From NCBI RefSeq assembly GCF_036421855.1, contig NZ_JAZGOK010000001.1: a DNA stretch of 64,000 nt, one strand, 5' to 3'. The notes under the pieces were generated by a model. The model was not told the origin of the DNA and ran no database searches. It saw only the letters and a list, made by a program, of their open reading frames with translations. The stretch's first letter is position 1. Every line of letters starts with the position of its first letter. Positions 58,379-64,000 of the stretch are shown here, piece by piece. The stretch comes from Georgenia_B sunbinii (GTDB lineage: Bacteria > Actinomycetota > Actinomycetes > Actinomycetales > Actinomycetaceae). Both the position numbers and the translations under genes were made by a program.

Positions 58379-59707
58379 TCAGCCGGTCGTGTCGTCGGCC
58401 GGCGCTGGCTGCTCGCCGCGGGCCCGGCGGCGCTGCTGCGCCTGGGCGAGGTCCGCGTCGTAGCGCGCGAAGCGACCCTCCATCCGGCGCCGGCGCCACG
58501 CGTTGACCCGGCGCCGGACCGCGCCGTACAGACCGCCCCAGTAGGCGTCCTTGCGGCGCTGGTCCTCGGCGACCCGCTCGGCCCACTCCCGCTCCTCGAT
58601 CTCGGCCCGGCGCCGCGCGAGGGCGTCCTCGCCGTCGTCCCCGAGTCGCTCAAGGTCGCCGGCGAGGACCTCCTCACGCACATCCTCGGTGGTCTGTACC
58701 GTGCCGGTGATCGCCTCGTAGTCCCACGCGAGCGTCTCCGGCACGCTGAGCGTGACGAAGTTCGGGTCCTCGTCGAACCTGGTCGCCGCCGGGTCCTTCG
58801 GCTTGGGCGGCGCCGGCGGGTTCGCCGTCCACGCCGCCACCATCAGGGTCACGCGGGCGAGGAGGTTGATCCACAGCAGCAGCGTCACGAGCGCGGCACC
58901 GGCCGCGAGCACCGGGTCGTCGGCGCCGCCGACCACGGACGTCCCGAGGATGCGCAGCACGCCGGCGGCCGCACCACCGACGAGCGCCCCGATCAGCAGG
59001 TCGCGCCGCGGCGCGTGGACCCCGGCCAGCACCCGGAACAGCAGCACGAAGACAGCCGCGTCCACGGCCAGTGCCACAGCGAACCCGAGGATCCGCAGGG
59101 CCAACGCGGCCAAAGCGCCGTCGATGCCGATGAGGGACATGAACCAGCCGCCGGCTGTGCCGGCGGCGATGCCCAGCGCGGCGGTCAGCACGACGGCCAG
59201 CGCCAGCACGAGGAACCCGCCGAGGTTGCGTGCCTTCGCCTTGGCGAAGTTCTCCCTGGGCACCGTGATCCCGAACATTGCCCGGATGGAGCGCTTGAGC
59301 GCGTCCATCACGGTGATCGCGGTCCACAGCAGCACGCCCACGGCGATGACGGTCGTGGGGTTGAGCGCCGTGTCGAGGACGAGGCTGTCGGGGTCGACCA
59401 GGCCGTCCGGGCTGTCGGCGGTCTGCAAGATGCCTGGCAGTGCCCCGTTGACGCTCTCGATGACGCTGGTGCGAAGCTCATCGTTTCCGCCGAGGACCGC
59501 CATGAACGCGGTGTACCCGATGGCAAGCGCCGCGAAGATGGAGAACAGCGCCGAGTACGTGATGCCCCCGGCGAGGAGACCGCCGCGCGCGTTGCCGTAC
59601 CTGGCCAGGCCACGCCCCACGCGAGAGTGGTTCCACCACTCGAGGAGTGCCTGGAGCCGCTGCGCGATCCCCGGAGAGTCGTCCTGCTGCGGTGCCACGG
59701 TTGCCAT
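58379..59707 (-). CDS. YhjD/YihY/BrkB-family membrane protein
   Basis: A 442-residue protein with the YihY core: ARYGNARGGLLAGGITYSALFSIFAAL core near residue 40-65 and six helices to about residue 290 (last one LLLWINLLARVTLMVAAW). A long charged cytosolic tail (about 300-442) is rich in Arg and Glu and predicted to form a helix. It is a second member of the family in this window but clearly different from the one at 20.3 kb. TAGGCT (59716-59721) is eight bases upstream of the ATG. Function unknown. Confidence 0.88.
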   Translation of the reverse strand: MATVAPQQDDSPGIAQRLQALLEWWNHSRVGRGLARYGNARGGLLAGGITYSALFSIFAALAIGYTAFMAVLGGNDELRTSVIESVNGALPGILQTADSPDGLVDPDSLVLDTALNPTTVIAVGVLLWTAITVMDALKRSIRAMFGITVPRENFAKAKARNLGGFLVLALAVVLTAALGIAAGTAGGWFMSLIGIDGALAALALRILGFAVALAVDAAVFVLLFRVLAGVHAPRRDLLIGALVGGAAAGVLRILGTSVVGGADDPVLAAGAALVTLLLWINLLARVTLMVAAWTANPPAPPKPKDPAATRFDEDPNFVTLSVPETLAWDYEAITGTVQTTEDVREEVLAGDLERLGDDGEDALARRRAEIEEREWAERVAEDQRRKDAYWGGLYGAVRRRVNAWRRRRMEGRFARYDADLAQAQQRRRARGEQPAPADDTTG

Positions 59708-59715
59708 GGTGGTTC

Positions 59716-59721
59716 AGCCTA
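59716..59721 (-). promoter_or_regulatory. Candidate leaderless -10 (TAGGCT) of the YhjD-like gene
   Basis: TAGGCT plus eight bases to the ATG on the minus strand, in the 100-base divergent gap to the DeoR-type regulator gene. Confidence 0.5.
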
Positions 59722-59764
59722 GGCAGGAACCGGCGACGGCGCTCATCAGCCGCCGCTCGATGGT

Positions 59765-59801
59765 CGTTCGTGTTCGCTTTTGCGCTTTCGTCTGGCATCA
59801 T
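59765..59801 (+). promoter_or_regulatory. Promoter and probable DeoR-type operator of the gal operon
   Basis: Repeated TTCG/TTTCG blocks (GTTCGTGTTCGCTTTTGCG, then CTTTCG) stand just upstream of CATCAT (59796-59801), which is six bases before the regulator ATG. DeoR/GlpR-family repressors bind short direct repeats with TTCG or CGAA cores, so autoregulation of the operon by its first gene is likely. The -10 is a poor TANNNT match. Confidence 0.5.
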
Positions 59802-59807
59802 GTGGTC

Positions 59808-60650
59808 ATGGTCCACGACACCTCGGCGACGGAGCCGGCACCGATGCTCGCCCGCCAGCGCCAGCAGCACATCCTCAGCGCGGTCAGCCAGTTCGGCGGG
59901 GTGCGGGTCGCCGAGATGGTCGAGCAGCTCGGCGTCTCGGAGATGACGATCCGGCGCGACATCTCCACCCTCGTCCGGCGTGGCCTGGTCGCGCGGGTGC
60001 ACGGCGGGGCGGTGATGCCCAGCCGCTCGGCGCAAGAGCCGAGCTTCGCCCAGAAGGCCACCCAGCACCAGGACGAGAAGGCCCGGATCGGCGCTGTGGC
60101 CGCCGCCCGTGTCCAGGAGGGCGACGCCGTCGCGCTCTCCGCCGGCACGACGACGCTCGCGGTGGCCAGGGCGCTGAGCGCGCTCCCCCACTTCGCTACC
60201 CTCACCGTCATCACCAACTCGCTGCCCGCGGCGGACGAGCTGCACCGGGCGGTGCTGCAGGCCCGCGAGGCGTCGCGGCCGGCGCCGACGATCATCCTCA
60301 CCGGCGGTGAGCGCACCCCGTCCGACGCGCTCGTCGGCCCGGCGACGGTCGACTACCTGCGAGCGGTTCGCGTGGAGTGGGTGTTCCTCGGCGCCCACGG
60401 CTTCGACCCCGAGCTCGGACTCATGACCCCCAACCTGCACGAGGCAGCGACCAACGAGGCGCTGCTCGCCAGCGGCCGCAGCGCCGTCGCCGTGCTTGAC
60501 GCCAGCAAGTGGGGGGTGCGCGGGCTGCGCACGTTCTGCCGGATCAGCGAGCTCACCGCGCTCGTCACCGACGCCGAGCCCGACGACGCCACCTTCGACG
60601 CCGCGGTCGCCCACGACTTCGCGCTGGAGATCGCCACCGATGGCAGCTGA
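59808..60650 (+). CDS. DeoR/GlpR-family transcriptional regulator of galactose genes
   Basis: A 280-residue repressor. The N-terminal DeoR helix-turn-helix (about 14-70; MLARQRQQHILSAV, VRVAEMVEQLGVSEMTIRRDIS) is followed by the sugar-phosphate-binding domain of the ISOCOT fold (about 95-260, ALSAGTTTLAVARAL, TVITNSLPAADEL, FLGAHGFDPELGLMTPNLHEA). The effector is probably a galactose phosphate, given that galT overlaps its end by 11 bases. ATG 59808 is the second of two in-frame choices and fits the family N-terminus. Confidence 0.92.
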   Translation: MVHDTSATEPAPMLARQRQQHILSAVSQFGGVRVAEMVEQLGVSEMTIRRDISTLVRRGLVARVHGGAVMPSRSAQEPSFAQKATQHQDEKARIGAVAAARVQEGDAVALSAGTTTLAVARALSALPHFATLTVITNSLPAADELHRAVLQAREASRPAPTIILTGGERTPSDALVGPATVDYLRAVRVEWVFLGAHGFDPELGLMTPNLHEAATNEALLASGRSAVAVLDASKWGVRGLRTFCRISELTALVTDAEPDDATFDAAVAHDFALEIATDGS

Positions 60651-61851
60651 GACGCCCACCCCCTCGGTCCGCAAGACCACCGGCCGGCTGGCGGACGGCC
60701 GCGAGATCATCTACTTCGATGACTCCGAGCCGTACGTTTCGGGTGCCAGGACCCGGCGGCTGGACGATCCCCGCCGGCTGCCCGACCGCTTCGCGCCGGC
60801 GCCGGGCCCAGACGGCACGCTCGTGCCGTTCACCGGGCCGCAGATGCGCTTCGACGTCCTCACCGGCGAGTGGGTGCCGATGGCCAGCCACCGGATGAAC
60901 CGCACCCACCTGCCCGCCGCGGACGCCAACCCGTTGGCCCCGGCGCGCGCCGGGGCGGCCTACTCCGACGGCGACATCCCCGCCGACGACTACGACGTCG
61001 TCGTCTTCGAGAACCGGTTCCCCTCGCTCGTCCAGGCGCCGGGCCAGGACGACGGCGTCAACCTCCTCGACGGCGAGCCGCTGTGGCCGGTCCGGGCGGC
61101 GGCCGGCCGGTGCGAGGTCATCTGCTTCTCCCCCGACCCCGGCGCCTCGCTGGCCACGGTCGACGAGCGGCGGATGCGCACGATCATCGAGGCGTGGGCC
61201 GACCGCACGAGCGCGCTCAGCGCGGTCCCGGGCATCGAGCAGGTCTTCTGCTTCGAGAACCGCGGCCGGGAGATCGGAGTCACGCTCCACCACCCGCACG
61301 GCCAGATCTACGCCTACCCCTACATCACGCCACGGACGAGCACGATGCTGCGCCGGGCCCGTGAGCACCGGCTGCTCACCGGGCGCAACCTGCTGCGCGA
61401 CGTCCTCGAGGGCGAGCTGCGCGCCGGGCGACGGGTGGTCGCGGAGTCCGAGCACTGGGCCGCGTACGTCCCCGCGGCGGCTCGCTGGCCGGTGGAGATC
61501 CACCTGGCGCCACGACGTGACGTGCCCGACCTGCCGGCGCTGACCCACGTCGAGCGGGCCGACCTCGCCGAGATCTACCTGCGGCTGCTGCGCGCCGGCG
61601 ACCAGTTCTTCCACGAGAGCGACGGCAGCGGGGAGCAGCGCGCCATCCAGCTGCCCTACATCTCCGCCTGGCACCAGGCGCCGGTGCACGAGGGCCGCAG
61701 CGACCTGCGCCTGCACCTCCAGCTGTTCTCCACGTTGCGCGCGCCGGGCAGGCTCAAGTACCTCGCCGGCTCGGAGTCGGGGATGGGGGCATGGATCTCC
61801 GACACCACCCCGGAGCAGATCGCCGACCGGCTGCGTGAGGTCCTCGCGTGA
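60640..61851 (+). CDS. galT: Galactose-1-phosphate uridylyltransferase
   Basis: Transfers UMP between UDP-glucose and galactose-1-phosphate in the Leloir pathway. The 403-residue enzyme has the active-site HPH motif in TLHHPHGQIYAYPY, with nucleophilic His166-equivalent, preceded by FENRG. The second half includes VEIHLAPRRDVPDLP and the metal/substrate region AWHQAPVHEG. The ATG overlaps the regulator gene by 11 bases and galK overlaps its stop by four, giving one operon. No galE is in the window. Confidence 0.95.
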   Translation: MAAETPTPSVRKTTGRLADGREIIYFDDSEPYVSGARTRRLDDPRRLPDRFAPAPGPDGTLVPFTGPQMRFDVLTGEWVPMASHRMNRTHLPAADANPLAPARAGAAYSDGDIPADDYDVVVFENRFPSLVQAPGQDDGVNLLDGEPLWPVRAAAGRCEVICFSPDPGASLATVDERRMRTIIEAWADRTSALSAVPGIEQVFCFENRGREIGVTLHHPHGQIYAYPYITPRTSTMLRRAREHRLLTGRNLLRDVLEGELRAGRRVVAESEHWAAYVPAAARWPVEIHLAPRRDVPDLPALTHVERADLAEIYLRLLRAGDQFFHESDGSGEQRAIQLPYISAWHQAPVHEGRSDLRLHLQLFSTLRAPGRLKYLAGSESGMGAWISDTTPEQIADRLREVLA

Positions 61852-63080
61852 CCACCCTGCTGCCGGCATGGTCGGCTGCCGAGGGGGCACGCCGGGTGCG
61901 TGCGCTGTTCGCGGCCAGCTTCGGCGGCGTCGAGGCGGGTGTCTGGGCGGCGCCCGGCCGGGTGAACGTCATCGGCGAGCACACTGACTACAACGCGGGG
62001 CTGTGCCTGCCCACGGCGCTGCCGCACCGGACCTTCGTGGCGGTCCGGCCGCGTCCCGACCGGCTCGTGCGGCTGGTCTCGGCGCAGGAGCCGGGCCGGC
62101 GAACGGTCGACCTCGACGCCGTCGGGCCGGCCGGGTCGGCGGGCGCGGTGGACGGCTGGCCGGCGTACGTCCTCGGCGTCGCCTGGGCGCTGGTGGCCGA
62201 GGGGCTGGCCGACGGCGCGGGCGCCCTGGGCTTCGACATCGCGGTCGACAGCTGCGTGCCGTTCGGCGCCGGGCTGTCCTCGTCGGCGGCGCTCGAGTGC
62301 GCCGTCGTCATCGCGCTGGACGAGCTGTGGGGCCTGGGACTCGGCGCCGACGACGCGGGCCGGGCGCGCCTCGCGGCCGCCTGCGTCCGGGCCGAGAACG
62401 AGATCGCCGGCGCCCCGACCGGCGGGATGGACCAGGCCGCGGCGCTGCGGTGCCGCGCGGACCACGCCCTCCTGCTCGACTGCCGTGACGGCGCCACGGA
62501 GCAGGTGCCGTTCCCGCTGGCCGACGCCGGTCTGGAGCTGCTCGTCATCGACACCAGGGCGCCGCACCAGCTCGTCGACGGGCAGTACGCGGCACGGCGG
62601 GCCAGCTGCGAGGCGGCCGCCCGCCGGCTCGGCGTCGCGTCGCTGCGGGAGGTCAGCGACCTCGACGGCGCGCTCGCCGCCCTCGAGGACCCGGTCGAGC
62701 GGCGGCGGGTGCGGCACGTCGTCACCGAGATCTCACGGGTGGCCGAGCTCGCCGCCGTCCTGCGGGAGGGGCCGCCGGCCCGGCTGGCGGTCGACCGGCT
62801 CGGCGAGGTGATGGCGGCCTCGCACCGCTCGATGCGCGACGACTACGAGATCTCCTGCCCGGAGCTCGACCTCGCGGTCGACACGGCAGTGGCTGCCGGC
62901 GCGCGGGGCGCCCGGATGACCGGTGGCGGCTTCGGCGGGTCGGCCATCGCGCTCATCCCCACCGGGAGCGCGCCGGCGGTGGCTGGGGCCGTGACAGCGG
63001 CGTTCGCCGCCGCCGGGTTCGCCGAGCCGCAGCTCCTGCTGGCGCCGGCCTCCGGCCCAGCCGGCCGGGTGGCCGGCTGA
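61848..63080 (+). CDS. galK: Galactokinase
   Basis: Phosphorylates galactose with ATP to galactose-1-phosphate. The 410-residue GHMP kinase has the galactokinase signature GRVNVIGEHTDYNAG near the N-terminus, the ATP loop VPFGAGLSSSAALECAV, and the third motif MTGGGFGGSAIAL. GAPTGGMDQAAAL carries the catalytic Asp. GTG overlaps the galT stop (GTGA). A 12-bp hairpin terminator follows the stop codon. Confidence 0.96.
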   Translation: MTTLLPAWSAAEGARRVRALFAASFGGVEAGVWAAPGRVNVIGEHTDYNAGLCLPTALPHRTFVAVRPRPDRLVRLVSAQEPGRRTVDLDAVGPAGSAGAVDGWPAYVLGVAWALVAEGLADGAGALGFDIAVDSCVPFGAGLSSSAALECAVVIALDELWGLGLGADDAGRARLAAACVRAENEIAGAPTGGMDQAAALRCRADHALLLDCRDGATEQVPFPLADAGLELLVIDTRAPHQLVDGQYAARRASCEAAARRLGVASLREVSDLDGALAALEDPVERRRVRHVVTEISRVAELAAVLREGPPARLAVDRLGEVMAASHRSMRDDYEISCPELDLAVDTAVAAGARGARMTGGGFGGSAIALIPTGSAPAVAGAVTAAFAAAGFAEPQLLLAPASGPAGRVAG

Positions 63081-63082
63081 GC

Positions 63083-63126
63083 GAGGGTGCCGCTCCCAGG
63101 CGCAGACCACCGGAAGCGGCACCCTC
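63083..63126. terminator. Hairpin between convergent galK and SDR genes
   Basis: GAGGGTGCCGCT (63083-63094) pairs with AGCGGCACCCTC (63115-63126), a perfect 12-bp stem with a 20-base loop, in the 67-base convergent gap. Confidence 0.75.
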
Positions 63127-63147
63127 CTTGTCGTCGAACGCCGCGGC

Positions 63148-63897
63148 TCAGATCTGGTTCACCCCGCCGTCGACCAGCACGTTCGCGCCCAGCATGAAGC
63201 TGCTGTCGGAAGACGCGAGGAAAGCCACCGCGGCCGCCATCTCCTCGAGACGCGCCGTGCGGCCGATGGGCAGGCTCGCGGCCAGCGTCTCGTTGTATGC
63301 GGCCACGTTCTCCGCCCCGACGAGCTCCACGACGCCGGAGGTCTCGGTCGGACCCGGCGAGATCGCGTTGACGCGGATGCCTCGGTCCTTGAGCTCGTTC
63401 GCCCACGTGCGCGTGAAGCTGCGCAGGGCCGCCTTCGAGGCCGCGTAGGCACCCATGCTCGGAGCGCCCCGGTCCGCAGAGGTGGAGGCGTTGATGATCA
63501 CCGATGCACCCTCATTAAGGAGCGGGATGGCCTTCTGCACCGTCAAGACGGTGCCGACGACGTTGACGCCGAAAACGTTACCGAGGTCCGCCTCCGTGAG
63601 GTCGTCGATCGTCGCGAAGGTGGCGATCCCCGCGTTCGCGAACAGGACGTCCAGTCCCCGGCCACGGGCGGCGACCGCCTCGTACAGGCGATCAAGATGG
63701 GCCGGCTTCGTGATGTCGCCGGGCACGGCCGTCACGTTGCGGCCGATAGCCGCGACGGCCTCGCTCAGCTCGCTCTCGCGTCGGCCCGTGATGAAGACGT
63801 ACGCCCCCTCGTCCACCATTCGCGCAGCGGCGGCGCGGCCGATCCCGTTCGTGCCACCTCCAGTAACAACTGCCGTCTTGCCTTCAAGTCTGTTCAC
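63148..63897 (-). CDS. SDR-family NAD(P)-dependent oxidoreductase
   Basis: A 249-residue classical short-chain dehydrogenase. The cofactor motif is TGGGTNGIGRA (about 12-22), FANAG (NNAG-type), the catalytic Ser in INASTSADRG and Tyr/Lys in YAASKAAL, then RVNAISPGPTET. The Arg after the second strand (ITGRRESEL) suggests NADPH. GTG start is preceded by GAGAGGAAG at about eight bases. The sequence looks less GC-extreme than the rest of the window. Substrate unknown; the gene upstream is cut by the window end. Confidence 0.9.
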   Translation of the reverse strand: MNRLEGKTAVVTGGGTNGIGRAAAARMVDEGAYVFITGRRESELSEAVAAIGRNVTAVPGDITKPAHLDRLYEAVAARGRGLDVLFANAGIATFATIDDLTEADLGNVFGVNVVGTVLTVQKAIPLLNEGASVIINASTSADRGAPSMGAYAASKAALRSFTRTWANELKDRGIRVNAISPGPTETSGVVELVGAENVAAYNETLAASLPIGRTARLEEMAAAVAFLASSDSSFMLGANVLVDGGVNQI

Positions 63898-63937
63898 TGC
63901 TGTTCTTCCTCTCTGTGTGCGTGTCTCGGTGAGTGCG

Positions 63938-64000
63938 TCATGAGGTGGCGCTGCCGTCCTCGCCGTGGAGCGAGCCGATGAAGGAGCGCAGTGCACCGTT
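63938..64000 (-). CDS. C-terminal end of an unidentified protein (cut by window edge)
   Basis: An open frame on the minus strand enters from beyond 64000 and ends with TGA at 63938-63940; its last 20 residues read NGALRSFIGSLHGEDGSATS. It is 40 bases upstream of the SDR start, so could be co-transcribed with it. Too little is present to name it. Confidence 0.35.
   Translation of the reverse strand, partial: NGALRSFIGSLHGEDGSATS

Overview
The window is chromosomal DNA from a high-GC Gram-positive bacterium (Actinomycetota). GC is above 70% by eye, nearly every position is coding, and GTG starts are common. Many genes begin 6-8 bases after a TANNNT -10 hexamer, which is the leaderless-transcript layout familiar from actinobacteria. 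Actinobacterial marker genes are present: the AdnA/AdnB helicase-nuclease pair, DUF3107, DUF3140, and the O-methyltransferase/sigE/anti-sigma/htrA/tatB/mrp block. Gene content fits the order Micrococcales or a relative, but genus cannot be decided from the sequence alone. No rRNA, tRNA, CRISPR array, prophage or intact insertion sequence was found.

Layout. 0-4 kb: a flavin monooxygenase, a DoxX-like membrane protein, a DUF2207 membrane protein and smpB. 4-12.2 kb: the cell-division set M23 hydrolase-ftsX-ftsE and prfB, which are usually close together, are separated by a two-component system and a divergent FtsX-type ABC exporter. 12.3-20.1 kb: an MFS exporter with a coupled 47-residue membrane protein, then adnB and adnA. 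20.3-24.2 kb: a BrkB-family protein, DUF3107, a ferritin-like protein and a DEAD-box RNA helicase with a long leader and a strong terminator. 24.3-27.4 kb: a three-gene copper locus (His-rich membrane protein, YcnI, CopC-CopD fusion). 27.4-31.3 kb: MarC, a PHP phosphoesterase, Xaa-Pro aminopeptidase and three small conserved proteins. 31.4-31.8 kb: a gene-poor stretch with a 5-oxoprolinase remnant.

31.8-40.8 kb: a sugar isomerase, a general stress protein, a soluble MgtE-N/CBS protein, DUF1003, Mrp, tatB, htrA, anti-sigma factor, sigE and an O-methyltransferase. As I remember the Mycobacterium tuberculosis map, this order resembles Rv1220c-Rv1234. The O-methyltransferase has no usable ATG/GTG/TTG start but has a well-placed ATC. 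40.8-52.3 kb: nucleoside uptake and salvage (deoC, deoA, cdd and a BMP-type ABC importer). This set is interrupted by an AT-richer acyltransferase gene on the other strand, and it carries a translationally coupled, uncharacterised papain-like protein. Eight 18-bp tandem repeats fill most of the gap between the second permease gene and cdd.

52.4-58.3 kb: an M20 amidohydrolase and mannose-1-phosphate guanylyltransferase fired from a 49-bp divergent promoter, then sdhCAB. 58.4-64 kb: a second BrkB-family protein, a DeoR-family regulator with galT and galK, an SDR oxidoreductase, and the tail of an unidentified gene cut by the window end.

Most of the window is ordinary core genome. The items most worth a second look are the papain-like protein coupled to deoA, the ATC-start methyltransferase, the 18-bp repeat block, the small membrane protein behind the MFS exporter, the His-rich copper-locus protein and the acyltransferase insertion.
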